Positions 18,880 through 28,248 of a stretch of 64,000 nt of DNA are shown one piece after another. Position numbers and translations under genes: made by a program. Location: NCBI RefSeq assembly GCF_000515315.1, contig NZ_KI911562.1:682001-746000 (forward strand), read 5' to 3'. The notes under the pieces were generated by a model. It worked only from the letters and a program-made list of their open reading frames with translations. It made no database searches and was not told where the DNA came from. Each line of letters begins with the position of its first letter. Within the stretch, counting starts at the first letter, position 1. The stretch is from Asinibacterium sp. OR53 (GTDB taxonomy: Bacteria; Bacteroidota; Bacteroidia; Chitinophagales; Chitinophagaceae).

Positions 18880-21323
18880 GCTTTGGCAACACGGATGATG
18901 TCTGCAAATACACCGGAAGCAGTTACTTCTGCGCCGGCACCGGCACCTTTGATCACCAGTGGCTGCTCGGGATACCTTTCTGTATAGAACAACACCAGGT
19001 TGTCTTTTCCATAGAGATGATAAAAATCAGAATCGGCAGGTATGTGCTGTAAGCCTACCGACGCCTTGCCATCCTGGTAACTGGCCACAAACTTGAGTTT
19101 GCATTTTTTTGCAGCTGCTTCATCATACAAAGCCTTAAAATGCTTTTCCTGCTTCTCCATTTCTGCATAGAAATCTTCTACGGTACCATCAAAACAAGAT
19201 GCGGGCAGGAAACCATTGTTGGTAATGTCTTCCATCTCTATTACCTGTCCCGATTCCCTTGCCAGGATCATGATCTTGCGCATTACATCGGTTCCACCCA
19301 GGTCGAGTCTCGGATCGGGCTCTGTATATCCTTCGTCCTGCGCCTGTCTTACTACTTGCGCAAATGGTTTCTTGCCATCGTAATGATTGAAAACAAAATT
19401 CAGCGTGCCCGACAACACCGCCTGTATCCTGTTTACCTGGTCGCCACTGCGCAAAAGATCGTTAAGGGTGCCAATTACCGGCAAACCGGCGCCTACATTG
19501 GTTTCAAAAAAGAAAGCCGCATTGTATTCCCTGGCCAGTGATTTCAATTGCTGGTAAGAACTGTACGCAGAAGAGCAGGCGATCTTATTACAAGCTACCA
19601 CTGAAATACTTTTTTCCAACAATGATCCGTATACACCAGCCACTTCTGCATTGGCGGTTACATCTACAAACACACTGTTGCGCAGGTTTTTGGCTTTGAT
19701 ACGGGTTACCAGGTCGTGTATATTACCAGGTGTAGCGTCTTGCAGCAATGCTTTCCAGTTCTCCAGGTCGATTCCGTCTTCGTTCAGTAAAACGCGTTTG
19801 CTGTTAGCCAATCCCACTACCCTTATTTGCAAGCGCAGGTGTTGTTGCAGGTAACTCATTTGTTTTTTCAACTGATCCAGCAATTTGCTTCCTACATTCC
19901 CCGCTCCTGCAATGAAAAGGTTCAGTTGTTTATAGGTAGTTTCAAAAAACTCCTCGTGCAGGATGTTGATGGCTTTTTTAACGTCCGAAGCCGCTATCAC
20001 CGCCGAAATATTTTTTTCCGATGAGCCCTGTGCAATGGCGCGTACGTTGATACCATTCCTGCCCAATGCACCAAACATTTTTCCGCTCACACCAGGGTGA
20101 CTCTTCATCTTTTCTCCTACCAATGCCAGTATGGCCAATCCCGATTCTACCTTTACCGGATCCACTTTCCCAGTTTTGATCTCAAAATCAAATGCCTGGT
20201 CAATCACTTGTTTGGCGCGGGTGGCATCGGCATCATTAATGCCTACGCAGATAGAATGTTCCGAAGAACTTTGGGTGATCAATATCACATTCACACGTTC
20301 ATTTGCCAGGGCTTCGAACAATCGCTTAGAAAATCCGGGGATCCCCACCATTCCACCGCCTTCCAGGCTCAACAGGCTGATATTGTTAATACTGGAGATA
20401 CCCCTGATGAAACTTCCGCCGTTAACGGCAGTGGCATTTTCTATCAATGTACCGTAAGCATCGGGCTCGAATGTGTTTTTTACAAATACTGGTATGTTGG
20501 CCAACATCACCGGTTGAATGGTGGGCGGGTAGATGATCTTGGCGCCAAAATGCGATAACTCCATTGCCTCCTGGTAAGAGATATGCTGGATAGGTTTTGC
20601 ATTCTGTACCAGCCGTGGATCGGCGGTCATCATACCACTTACATCAGTCCATATTTCCAGTACAGTAGCCTGCAAAGCCGCTGCAAAAATGGAAGCGGTG
20701 TAATCAGAACCACCCCTGCCCAGGGTAGTGGTTTGCTGCGTTTCATCCGCCGCAATAAAACCAGGCGCTATATAAAGTTGGTATTGATGCTCTTCGAAAT
20801 AGCATTTCATTTTACTATTCGTAGCTACAAAATCAACCGCCGCATTTCCAAAATGGGAATTGGTGGTGATGAGTTGCCTCGAATCTACCCACTGGTAATG
20901 GGCATTCAACGATTGCAGTTTGGCTGCAATGGTAAGCGAGGATAACAATTCACCATAAGCAACGATCCTGTCTTTGGTGCGGGGCGATAATTCGCGCAAT
21001 AAAAAAACCCCATCGCACACACTCTCCAAGTCGTTGAAATGTTGTTTGATGAGGCTCAGCGTTGCGCTTTGTTGCTGGATGGGCAATAGCGATCGCACTG
21101 CATCCAGATGTTTTTGCTCCAGCTCTTTCAGGAGGGCTTTATATGCCTCATCGCCTTTTGATGAGAGATCACCTGCTTTTAATAAAGCATCGGTAACACC
21201 ACCCATGGCCGATACCACCAGTATAACGGGTTCCTTCTTTGCTTCTTTTTGAACTATATCAATGACTTTGTTCATGTTGACCGCACTGGCCACCGAACTT
21301 CCGCCAAATTTTAAAACCTTCAT
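18876..21323 (-). CDS. thrA: Bifunctional aspartate kinase / homoserine dehydrogenase
   Basis: 815 residues. The N-terminal aspartokinase begins MKVLKFGGSSVA and carries GRGGSDYTA. Two ACT-type regulatory segments follow (around ISLLSLEGGGMVGIPG and LALVGEKMKSHPGVSG). From about residue 468 a homoserine dehydrogenase starts with the NAD(P) turn GAGNVGSKLL. It performs the first and third steps from aspartate. The ACT segments suggest feedback control by threonine, as in the E. coli ThrA family. Upstream, at 21437-21526, is a Thr/Ile-rich leader peptide. CACAAACA lies just before the ATG and could pair with that leader. Confidence 0.97.
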   Translation of the reverse strand: MKVLKFGGSSVASAVNMNKVIDIVQKEAKKEPVILVVSAMGGVTDALLKAGDLSSKGDEAYKALLKELEQKHLDAVRSLLPIQQQSATLSLIKQHFNDLESVCDGVFLLRELSPRTKDRIVAYGELLSSLTIAAKLQSLNAHYQWVDSRQLITTNSHFGNAAVDFVATNSKMKCYFEEHQYQLYIAPGFIAADETQQTTTLGRGGSDYTASIFAAALQATVLEIWTDVSGMMTADPRLVQNAKPIQHISYQEAMELSHFGAKIIYPPTIQPVMLANIPVFVKNTFEPDAYGTLIENATAVNGGSFIRGISSINNISLLSLEGGGMVGIPGFSKRLFEALANERVNVILITQSSSEHSICVGINDADATRAKQVIDQAFDFEIKTGKVDPVKVESGLAILALVGEKMKSHPGVSGKMFGALGRNGINVRAIAQGSSEKNISAVIAASDVKKAINILHEEFFETTYKQLNLFIAGAGNVGSKLLDQLKKQMSYLQQHLRLQIRVVGLANSKRVLLNEDGIDLENWKALLQDATPGNIHDLVTRIKAKNLRNSVFVDVTANAEVAGVYGSLLEKSISVVACNKIACSSAYSSYQQLKSLAREYNAAFFFETNVGAGLPVIGTLNDLLRSGDQVNRIQAVLSGTLNFVFNHYDGKKPFAQVVRQAQDEGYTEPDPRLDLGGTDVMRKIMILARESGQVIEMEDITNNGFLPASCFDGTVEDFYAEMEKQEKHFKALYDEAAAKKCKLKFVASYQDGKASVGLQHIPADSDFYHLYGKDNLVLFYTERYPEQPLVIKGAGAGAEVTASGVFADIIRVAKA

Positions 21324-21436
21324 GTTGTTTGTGTAATATCCCTGTTGGGATGGATTTGAAAATGGAATACGATGCTTCTGTTTTACAGATACAGCTTTTT
21401 GACAAGCCCGCAGGTAATATGGAAATGTACAACCCT

Positions 21437-21526
21437 TTACAGGGTCGTAATAATAGTAATGATAGCAGTCACAAACAGGAGTCCTGTTTGTGCGGAGAGA
21501 TGAATATTTGACTGCTTCAGGTTCAT
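21437..21526 (-). CDS. Leader peptide of the thr operon (Thr/Ile-rich)
   Basis: A 29-codon ORF, ATG at 21526-21524 and TAA at 21439-21437, lies 43 bases after the ilvA stop and 113 bases before thrA. Its last ten residues are TAIITIITTL, four Thr and four Ile codons in ten, next to the stop. This is the composition of the E. coli thrL leader peptide and is what a thrABC operon would need for ribosome-stalling control by threonine and isoleucine supply. The rest of the peptide is unremarkable. The role is inferred from composition and position. A 23-base palindrome lies inside it just ahead of the Thr/Ile run. Confidence 0.8.
   Translation of the reverse strand: MNLKQSNIHLSAQTGLLFVTAIITIITTL
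21470..21492 (-). promoter_or_regulatory. Palindrome within the thr leader (candidate attenuator hairpin)
   Basis: CACAAACAGGA and TCCTGTTTGTG form perfect 11-base arms around one central base, giving a strong hairpin in the leader RNA directly before the Thr/Ile codons. A ribosome stalled on those codons would cover the 3' arm. The 3' arm (TGTTTGTG) is also complementary to CACAAACA at 21333-21326, just upstream of the thrA start codon. Alternative pairing between leader and thrA start is therefore possible. Confidence 0.6.
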
Positions 21527-21542
21527 TCTATTAAAAGATGTC

Positions 21543-21576
21543 TAAAGATAGTACTATTTTTTAATTATTTATACAA
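21543..21576 (-). promoter_or_regulatory. Possible promoter for thr leader-thrABC
   Basis: TATCTTTA at 21550-21543 matches 7 of 8 positions of TAnnTTTG. A TTG at 21576-21574, overlapping the end of ilvA, gives a rather long 23-base spacer. A start near 21535 would leave about 9 bases before the leader ATG. Read-through from ilvA is the alternative. Confidence 0.3.
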
Positions 21577-22819
21577 GATAACCAAAAAGATGGTCATTTT
21601 TATTCAATTCGGTATAGTTGATGTGATATTGGTCCATTTTCTTCATCAAAACATCATAATCCGATCGGGACTTCAATTCAACACCTACCAGGGCAGGTCC
21701 TGCTTCTTTATTATGCTTTTGCATATATTCAAAACGCGTAATATCATCATGGGGGCCCAATACATGATTTACAAATTCTTTCAGTGCACCCGGTCTTTGA
21801 ACAAAGCTGATGAGGAAATAATGTTTGAGTCCTTCGTATTGCAGCGACCGTTCTTTGATCTCCTGCATACGGTCGATATCATTGTTGCTGCCGCTTACAA
21901 TGCAAACCACTTTTTTCCCTTTGATCTCCGCAGCATAATCATCCAGCGCCGCAATAGACAACGCACCGGCTGGCTCTGCTACGATCGCGTCTTCGTTGTA
22001 TAATTTTAAGATGGTGGAGCAAACTTTTCCTTCCGGCACCAGGTGCATATCATCCAATACTTCCTTGCAGATACTGAATGTGAGGTCACCCACTTTTTTC
22101 ACCGCAGCACCGTCTACGAAACGTTCAATATCATCCAGCACAACCGGATGCCCGGCTTTCAATGCTTCTTTCATAGAAGGAGCTCCTTCGGGCTCCAGTC
22201 CTATAATTTTTGTTTTGGGAGAAAAGGTTTTGAAATAACTGCCCACACCCGCACTGAGTCCGCCGCCACCTACCGGTACAAACAAATAATCCACCGTTGG
22301 CTGGTCTTCCAGTATTTCAATGCCCACCGTGGCCTGTCCTTCAATGATACGGATATCATCAAAGGGGGGTACAAAGACCATCTGGTGATCGATGGTATAT
22401 TTCTTTGCCGCCTGCGCGCAATCATCGAATGTATCGCCTATCAGTTTTACCTGCACAAAACCTTCGCCAAACATTTTGGTCTGGTTTACTTTCTGGTTGG
22501 GAGTGATGATGGGCATGAACACCACTCCTTTCACATTCAGTTTTTTACAACTGTACGCAAATCCCTGCGCATGATTGCCTGCACTGGCGCATACTGCACC
22601 GCGATGCAATTCATCCGCAGAAAGGCTGCTCATCATATTATAAGCGCCACGCAGTTTATATGAACGAACCACCTGCAGGTCTTCCCTTTTCAGATAAACT
22701 TCGCAGCCGTATTTGCGCGACAGGTTGTGATTGAAGGTCAGCGGGGTTCTGTTCACCACCGGCTTCAATCGCGCTGCAGCAGCCTGGTAGTTCAAGGTAT
22801 GTGATGTTACGGTTGACAT
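21569..22819 (-). CDS. ilvA: Threonine dehydratase, biosynthetic
   Basis: 416 residues. It deaminates threonine to 2-oxobutanoate, the committed step to isoleucine. Lys55 in VRSYKLRGAY is the pyridoxal phosphate lysine, SAGNHAQGFAYS and VGGGGLSAGVGSY are the cofactor-phosphate loops, and a single ACT-like domain (about 330-416, starting near HYFLISFVQRPGAL) gives the one-regulatory-domain form rather than the longer E. coli form with two. It is the last gene of ilvDBNCA and lies directly before the thr leader, linking the two pathways. A 10-base-pair hairpin separates it from ilvC. Confidence 0.96.
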   Translation of the reverse strand: MSTVTSHTLNYQAAAARLKPVVNRTPLTFNHNLSRKYGCEVYLKREDLQVVRSYKLRGAYNMMSSLSADELHRGAVCASAGNHAQGFAYSCKKLNVKGVVFMPIITPNQKVNQTKMFGEGFVQVKLIGDTFDDCAQAAKKYTIDHQMVFVPPFDDIRIIEGQATVGIEILEDQPTVDYLFVPVGGGGLSAGVGSYFKTFSPKTKIIGLEPEGAPSMKEALKAGHPVVLDDIERFVDGAAVKKVGDLTFSICKEVLDDMHLVPEGKVCSTILKLYNEDAIVAEPAGALSIAALDDYAAEIKGKKVVCIVSGSNNDIDRMQEIKERSLQYEGLKHYFLISFVQRPGALKEFVNHVLGPHDDITRFEYMQKHNKEAGPALVGVELKSRSDYDVLMKKMDQYHINYTELNKNDHLFGYLV

Positions 22820-22835
22820 GTGCTTGTATTAAAAG

Positions 22836-22866
22836 GCACTACCGGCAGTTGAACTACCGGTAGTGC
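22836..22866 (-). terminator. Intercistronic hairpin between ilvC and ilvA
   Basis: GCACTACCGG (22836-22845) and CCGGTAGTGC (22857-22866) make a perfect 10-base-pair stem with an 11-base loop. On the coding strand it is followed by CTTTTAAT. The short T run makes it at best a leaky terminator, and it may instead set mRNA stability or the ilvC:ilvA ratio. Confidence 0.5.
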
Positions 22867-22877
22867 TTATGTGCAGC

Positions 22878-23942
22878 TTACGCTTCTGTTGCTACTTTCT
22901 GATTTTCGGGGCGCAGGCTCCTTACTGTTTTACCTGCCTGCCACATTTCGCTTTCACGCAGTTCTTTCAACTCTTCTTCGAGTTTCTCACGGTAGTCTGC
23001 CTTACTATTGCTCTCGATCGATTTGGCTGCTTCCTTACCGGTAGCTACGCTTTCATACAATTCTTTGAACACGGGCAGAGAAGCGTCGCGGAATTTTTTC
23101 CACCAGTCGAGCGCTCCGCGCTGTGCAGTAGTAGAACAGTTGGCATACATCCAGTCCATACCGTTCTCTGCAACCAATGGCATCAGCGATTGCGTGAGCT
23201 CTTCTACTGTTTCGTTGAATGCTTCAGAAGGTGTATGTCCTTTTGAACGCAACACTTCGTATTGTGCGGCGAAGATACCCTGTATAGCGCCCATCAATGT
23301 TCCGCGCTCACCGGTAAGATCGCTGTACACTTCTTTCTTGAAATCTGTTTCGAACAGGTAACCGCTACCGATTGCAATACCCAGCGCTACTACTCTGTCG
23401 AAAGCGCGACCGGTTGCATCCTGGAAGATGGCATAACTGCTGTTCAGGCCACGACCTTGCAGGAACATCCTGCGCAGAGAGGTACCTGATCCTTTAGGAG
23501 CCACCAGGAATACGTCTACATCGGCCGGCGGCACGATGCCTGTCTGGTCTTTATAAGTAACACCGAAGCCGTGTGAGAAATACAGGGCTTTGCCTGGTGT
23601 CAGGTGTTTTTTAACGGTAGGCCACAGGCTGATCTGGGCAGCGTCGCTCAGCAAATAACAGATAATGGTTCCGCGTTGCAAAGCTTCTTCTATTTCAAAT
23701 AATGATTCGCCCGGTACAAATCCGTCGCGAACCGCTTTATCCCAGCTCTTGGAATTTTTACGCTGGCCAACAATTACGTTGACGCCGTTTTCTTTCTGGT
23801 TCAGTGCCTGGCCTGGCCCCTGTACGCCGTAGCCTATCACTGCCACCACTTCATCTTTCAGCACCTGCTGTGCTTTTGCAAGGGGGAACTCTTCGCGAGT
23901 TATCACGTTCTCTTCTACACCACCGAAGTTTAATTTTGCCAT
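22878..23942 (-). CDS. ilvC: Ketol-acid reductoisomerase
   Basis: 354 residues. It converts acetolactate and acetohydroxybutyrate to the dihydroxy acids with NAD(P)H and Mg2+. VIGYGVQGPGQA near residues 35-46 is the nucleotide-binding turn, and VAPKGSGTSLRR and YSDLTGERGTLMG carry the catalytic and metal-binding residues. The C-terminus is a charged coiled region (EKLEEELKELRESEMW). It lies 46 bases after ilvN in the ilvDBNCA run. Confidence 0.96.
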   Translation of the reverse strand: MAKLNFGGVEENVITREEFPLAKAQQVLKDEVVAVIGYGVQGPGQALNQKENGVNVIVGQRKNSKSWDKAVRDGFVPGESLFEIEEALQRGTIICYLLSDAAQISLWPTVKKHLTPGKALYFSHGFGVTYKDQTGIVPPADVDVFLVAPKGSGTSLRRMFLQGRGLNSSYAIFQDATGRAFDRVVALGIAIGSGYLFETDFKKEVYSDLTGERGTLMGAIQGIFAAQYEVLRSKGHTPSEAFNETVEELTQSLMPLVAENGMDWMYANCSTTAQRGALDWWKKFRDASLPVFKELYESVATGKEAAKSIESNSKADYREKLEEELKELRESEMWQAGKTVRSLRPENQKVATEA

Positions 23943-23988
23943 TGTTCTGGTTTTTAAAATGATTGATTGTTACTTTTTATTTTGTTTG

Positions 23989-24579
23989 TTACATGCTGAA
24001 TACTTCGTCCTGCTTATCGAGGAATTCGTTTTCTACCACAGTTTCTCCCGGCTCACTTTTCTCAAATGCCTTGATCTTGGCGTGAAAACTATCACTGCCT
24101 TTAATGATGGCCACCCTTCCACTTCTCACAAACTCGATCAGTCCGCAGGGTTCCAATACCTTAACTAACTTGTCTATCTCTTCGCGATGGCCACTGGTTT
24201 CGAAAATGGTATAGTCTTTACGAATGAGTATCGCTCTTGCTCCATATTTGTGCAGCAGCCTTTCCACTTTTATTTTTTCGGCGATCTCATCGGTAGATAC
24301 TTTGTACAAAGCCATTTCCTGCCAAACGATCTCATCGTTGGTATTGTAATACGCTTTCAATACTTCCACCTGCTTTTCTATCTGGCGAACCAGCTTGCGC
24401 ACCACTTCTTCCGTTTCTTCAATAACAATGGTGAACCGGTGAATGCCTTCTATTTCCGATGGCGAAGTATTCAGACTTTCAATATTGATCTTCCTCCTGG
24501 AGAACATGATCGCAATACGGCTTACCAAACCGATGCGGTTCTCCGTGTATACTGTTATGGTGAATTCCTGTTTGTTCAT
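23989..24579 (-). CDS. ilvN: Acetolactate synthase, regulatory (small) subunit
   Basis: 196 residues with an N-terminal ACT domain (TITVYTENRIGLVSRIAIMF) and a second ACT-like half (IEKQVEVLKAYY onward). It binds valine and controls the catalytic subunit encoded by ilvB, whose stop is five bases upstream. The length fits the larger small subunits (IlvH/IlvN type). The ACT glycine positions are present, so valine feedback is likely kept. Confidence 0.94.
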   Translation of the reverse strand: MNKQEFTITVYTENRIGLVSRIAIMFSRRKINIESLNTSPSEIEGIHRFTIVIEETEEVVRKLVRQIEKQVEVLKAYYNTNDEIVWQEMALYKVSTDEIAEKIKVERLLHKYGARAILIRKDYTIFETSGHREEIDKLVKVLEPCGLIEFVRSGRVAIIKGSDSFHAKIKAFEKSEPGETVVENEFLDKQDEVFSM

Positions 24580-24584
24580 GTTGC

Positions 24585-26327
24585 TTATTTTAAACGTATT
24601 TCACTTACACTGCATCCCTGCGGAACCATGGGGAATACATTGTTCTCCTTTCCTACCATTACTTCCAACAGATAAGAGCCCTGGTGGTTCAGCATGGTGG
24701 CCAGTGCATCGCGCAGGTTTTGCCTGTCTGTTACTTTTTGTCCCGCTATGCCGTATCCTTTGGCTACCGTTACGTAATCGGGACTCGCAATGTCAACAAA
24801 GGAATAGCGCTTGTCGTGGAAGAGTTGCTGCCATTGCCTCACCATACCCAGGAACTCATTATTCAGGATCAATATTTTTACATTGAGTTCTGTTTGCATG
24901 ATGGTACCCAGTTCCTGTATGGTCATTTGAACACCTCCATCGCCAATGATCGCTACTACAGTTCGATCCAGTGCACCAAATTTGGCACCGATGGCTGCAG
25001 GCAGGGCAAAGCCCATCGTGCCCAATCCACCGGAAGTGATATTACTTCTTGTCTGGTTGAATTTTGCATATCGGCATCCCACCATCTGGTGCTGGCCCAC
25101 ATCTGTTACAATGATGGCGTCTCCCTGCGTAAGCTCGTTCAAATGTTTCATCACTTCGCCCATGGTCATCTCTCCCGAACCCGGGTTTAATTCGTGATCG
25201 ATCACTTCTTTGATCTCTTCCTGCTGGTAATTTCTAAATCTATCCAGCCACTGTGTATGTTTTTTTGCTTCCACGAGTTTGGTCAGCATAGGCAACGTCT
25301 CTTTACAATCGCCCCATACGCCTACAGTAGCTTTTACATTCTTATCTATCTCGGCGGGGTCAATATCCAGGTGGATCACTTTCGCCTGCTTGGCATATTT
25401 ATCGAGCCTGCCGGTAACGCGGTCATCGAAGCGCATACCTATAGCGATCAACACATCACAATCATTGGTAAGTACATTCGGACCATAATTGCCATGCATA
25501 CCCAGCATACCAACATTTAATGGATGGTCGGTAGGCAATGCGCTCAACCCGAGAATGGTCCATGCGGCAGGAATGCCCGACTTCTCAATGAAAGCTCTGA
25601 ATTCATCTTCTGCGTTACCCAATATTACACCCTGACCAAACAGCACAAAGGGTTTCTCTGCTGCATTGATCAGCTTGGCTGCTTCTTCAACATATTCTTT
25701 CCGCACAATGGGCTTGGGCCGGTAACTGCGAATATGATCGCATTTTTCATACCCTGCATATTCAAACTTTTGCAACTGCGCATTCTTGGTGATATCGATC
25801 AGCACGGGTCCGGGTCTTCCGCTCCTGGCAATGTAAAAGGCTTTCGCTAACACAGTAGGCAATTCTGTTGCATCTGTTACCTGGTAATTCCATTTGGTAA
25901 CTGGTGTAGTGATATTGATCACATCTGTTTCCTGGAAAGCATCGGTACCCAGCAAGTGTGCAAACACCTGTCCGGTTATACATACCAGCGGCGTACTGTC
26001 GATCTGTGCATCGGCCAGTCCTGTTACCAGGTTTGTAGCGCCTGGTCCGCTTGTTGCGAACACCACGCCCACTTTCCCGGAAGAGCGTGCATAGCCTTGT
26101 CCGGCATGTATACCACCCTGCTCGTGTCTTACCAGTATATGTTTCAGTTTATCGTGATAATCGTATAAGGCATCATAGATAGGCATGATGGCTCCGCCGG
26201 GATAACCGAAAATGGTATCTACGTCTTCAGCGATCAATGCTTCAAGCACTGCCTGTGAACCGGAAAGCGTTACCGTTTCTTTAGCGGGTGTTGCTTTCTC
26301 TGCTGTGATGGTATCTATTGCTTCCAT
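24585..26327 (-). CDS. ilvB: Acetolactate synthase, catalytic (large) subunit
   Basis: 580 residues, thiamine diphosphate enzyme that joins two pyruvates, or pyruvate and 2-oxobutanoate. The N-terminal domain has FGYPGGAIMPIYD and the cofactor-activating Glu in RHEQGGIHAGQGYARS. The C-terminal domain has the thiamine diphosphate/Mg2+ motif GDGGVQMTIQELGT followed by LILNN. It lies 24 bases after ilvD and is followed directly by ilvN. A short N-terminal extension of about 20 residues precedes the conserved start LSGSQAVLEAL. Confidence 0.97.
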   Translation of the reverse strand: MEAIDTITAEKATPAKETVTLSGSQAVLEALIAEDVDTIFGYPGGAIMPIYDALYDYHDKLKHILVRHEQGGIHAGQGYARSSGKVGVVFATSGPGATNLVTGLADAQIDSTPLVCITGQVFAHLLGTDAFQETDVINITTPVTKWNYQVTDATELPTVLAKAFYIARSGRPGPVLIDITKNAQLQKFEYAGYEKCDHIRSYRPKPIVRKEYVEEAAKLINAAEKPFVLFGQGVILGNAEDEFRAFIEKSGIPAAWTILGLSALPTDHPLNVGMLGMHGNYGPNVLTNDCDVLIAIGMRFDDRVTGRLDKYAKQAKVIHLDIDPAEIDKNVKATVGVWGDCKETLPMLTKLVEAKKHTQWLDRFRNYQQEEIKEVIDHELNPGSGEMTMGEVMKHLNELTQGDAIIVTDVGQHQMVGCRYAKFNQTRSNITSGGLGTMGFALPAAIGAKFGALDRTVVAIIGDGGVQMTIQELGTIMQTELNVKILILNNEFLGMVRQWQQLFHDKRYSFVDIASPDYVTVAKGYGIAGQKVTDRQNLRDALATMLNHQGSYLLEVMVGKENNVFPMVPQGCSVSEIRLK

Positions 26328-26351
26328 TCCTTTATTATTAGGGGTTGATGG

Positions 26352-28031
26352 TTATGCTTCGTCTGTTACGCAGCCTTCTGAGGCATCTTTCACACACTGG
26401 GCATATTTGAATAATATTCCTTTCTCTGCTTTGAGCGATGGACGTTTCCACGCTGCTCTTCTTTCGGCTATCACATCCTCCGGTACTTTCAGGGTCATAG
26501 ACCTGGTAGCTACATTCAGTTCGATGATATCGTCATCTGCTACCATGGCTATCAATCCCCCGTTGTATGCTTCGGGTGTGATGTGTCCGACGACAAATCC
26601 ATGTGTGCCACCGCTGAATCTTCCATCTGTAATCAACGCCACACTCTTACCCAATCCTGCACCAATGATGGCAGATGTAGGTTTCAGCATTTCCGGCATA
26701 CCGGGTCCGCCCTTAGGGCCTACATAACGGATCACTACTACATCACCGTGTTTTATTTTTCCGCTGTTGATGCCATTGATCAGTTCATGTTCTCCATCAA
26801 ACACACGGGCCGGTCCTTCGAAACGCTCTCCTTCCTTACCACTGATCTTCGCAACACTACCGCCTTCTGCGAGGTTACCGTACAATATTTGCAGATGGCC
26901 TGTTGCTTTGATAGGATGCTCCAGCGGGAATATGATCTTCTGTTTTTCAAAATCGATCTCGGGTACATCGGCCAGGTTTTCGGCTAATGTTTTTCCGGTA
27001 ACTGTTAAACAATCTCCATGCAGTAATCCTTTGTTCAACAAATATTTCATTACAGCAGGTGTTCCTCCGTGCTCATACAGGTCCTGCATGAGGTATTTAC
27101 CACTGGGCTTGAAATCGGCCAGTACCGGTATCCTGTCGCTGATGGCCTGGAAATCATCCTGTGTTAACGCTACATCTACACTCTTGGCCATCGCTATCAG
27201 GTGCAATACGGCGTTGGTGCTCCCGCCCAATACCATGATTACGATCATCGCATTCTCAAATGCTTTGCGTGTCATGATGTCTTTGGGCTTGATGTCTTTT
27301 TCCATCAGGTGACGGATGGCTTTTCCTGCCGCCAGGCATTCCTGTTTTTTCTCTTCGCTCAATGCGGGGTTGGAAGAAGAATAAGGCAGGCTCATACCCA
27401 ATGCTTCAATAGCGGCAGCCATGGTATTTGCTGTGTACATACCGCCACAGGCGCCCGCACCCGGACATGAATGCTGAACGATGCCTTTGAAATCAGCCTC
27501 ATCCAATTGCCCTGCTATTTTTTGTCCCAATGCTTCAAAAGCAGAAACGATGTTCAGGTCCTGTCCTTTGTAATGACCAGGCGCGATGGTCCCTCCGTAC
27601 ACCATAATGGCCGGCCGGTTCAATCTGCCCATAGCGATGATGGAACCTGGCATATTCTTATCACATCCAGGCAATGCGATCACCGAATCATAATATTGCG
27701 CGCCGCATACCGCCTCGATGGAGTCGGCAATGATATCGCGACTCACCAGGGAATAACGCATGCCGTCGGTTCCATTACTGATACCATCGCTCACGCCAAT
27801 GGTATTGAATATCAATCCTACCAGTTCGCTGTCCCACACACTTTGTTTGACCAGCTTGGCCAGGTCGTTCAGGTGCATGTTACAGGTATTGCCGTCATAA
27901 CCCATGCTCACAACGCCTACCTGCGCTTTTTTCAGGTCTTCTTCTGTTAAGCCAATACCATACAGCATGGCTTGTGCCGCCGGCTGTGTTACATCCTGTG
28001 TAATTGTCTTTGAATATCTATTTAACATCAT
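26352..28031 (-). CDS. ilvD: Dihydroxy-acid dehydratase
   Basis: 559 residues, iron-sulfur enzyme that makes the 2-oxo acids for valine and isoleucine. Cluster cysteines appear in PGCDKNMPG and [17 protein letters not shown], and [12 protein letters not shown] and [15 protein letters not shown] are the other conserved segments. It is the first enzyme gene after the ilv leader. Two ATG codons in tandem start the gene (28031 and 28028). A hairpin ends 14 bases before them, followed by an A-rich tract typical of start regions in this phylum. Confidence 0.97.
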   Translation of the reverse strand: MMLNRYSKTITQDVTQPAAQAMLYGIGLTEEDLKKAQVGVVSMGYDGNTCNMHLNDLAKLVKQSVWDSELVGLIFNTIGVSDGISNGTDGMRYSLVSRDIIADSIEAVCGAQYYDSVIALPGCDKNMPGSIIAMGRLNRPAIMVYGGTIAPGHYKGQDLNIVSAFEALGQKIAGQLDEADFKGIVQHSCPGAGACGGMYTANTMAAAIEALGMSLPYSSSNPALSEEKKQECLAAGKAIRHLMEKDIKPKDIMTRKAFENAMIVIMVLGGSTNAVLHLIAMAKSVDVALTQDDFQAISDRIPVLADFKPSGKYLMQDLYEHGGTPAVMKYLLNKGLLHGDCLTVTGKTLAENLADVPEIDFEKQKIIFPLEHPIKATGHLQILYGNLAEGGSVAKISGKEGERFEGPARVFDGEHELINGINSGKIKHGDVVVIRYVGPKGGPGMPEMLKPTSAIIGAGLGKSVALITDGRFSGGTHGFVVGHITPEAYNGGLIAMVADDDIIELNVATRSMTLKVPEDVIAERRAAWKRPSLKAEKGILFKYAQCVKDASEGCVTDEA

Positions 28032-28045
28032 AATCTATTTTTTTT

Positions 28046-28067
28046 GCCCTGGGCTTAAGCCCAAGGC
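28046..28067. repeat. REP-like palindrome, copy 2 (in front of ilvD)
   Basis: Arms GCCCTGGGCTT and AAGCCCAAGGC form a 22-base palindrome with one mismatched pair. It shares the frame of copy 1 (28249-28270): both have GCCC-x-GG-y-CTTAAG-y'-CC-x'-AGGC, with both variable pairs changed in a compensating way. In the mRNA it would be a hairpin 14 bases before the ilvD start codon. Confidence 0.65.
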
Positions 28068-28072
28068 AAAGA

Positions 28073-28113
28073 ATAAAATAAAAAAGCCCTGCCTTTTTGG
28101 AGGGCGGGGCTTT
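28073..28113 (-). terminator. Intrinsic terminator (attenuator) between the ilv leader and ilvD
   Basis: On the minus strand AAAGCCCCGCC pairs with GGCAGGGCTTT (one mismatch) around an 8-9-base loop, followed by a T-rich tail TTTTTATTTTATT. It lies 22 bases downstream of the leader peptide stop. CCCTCC in and next to its 5' arm (28104-28099) is complementary to the GGAGG stretch in the leader's Gly codons (28155-28151), so an antiterminator can be drawn. Confidence 0.85.
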
Positions 28114-28134
28114 ATATTTTCAATGTTTTCTTTT

Positions 28135-28236
28135 TTATATAAGGGCTCCTCCTCCGTTCAGTGCAGGTACAATAATGACAACCACAATAATAATTGTGTT
28201 AATGATGTTGACATTATGGTTGATGCCTTTGAACAT
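28135..28236 (-). CDS. Leader peptide of the ilv operon (Ile/Val-rich)
   Basis: A 33-codon ORF, ATG at 28236-28234 and TAA at 28137-28135, lies between leuB and ilvD. Residues 15-23 read IIIVVVIIV, nine branched-chain codons in a row, followed by P-A-L and a triple Gly. The E. coli ilvL leader has the same pattern of an Ile/Val run, then Pro, then a Gly/Ala-rich end. With the terminator 22 bases after its stop this is a classic transcription attenuator: stalling at Ile/Val codons when their charged tRNAs are scarce would free the antiterminator and let ilvDBNCA be transcribed. The leader itself is seen directly. The mechanism is inferred. Confidence 0.9.
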   Translation of the reverse strand: MFKGINHNVNIINTIIIVVVIIVPALNGGGALI

Positions 28237-28248
28237 AGAGGATTCGTT

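Noticed and set aside
21329..21511. Plus-strand ORF of 60 codons upstream of thrA
   Set aside because: It is antisense to the thr leader region and has no coding character. The minus-strand leader peptide explains the sequence better.
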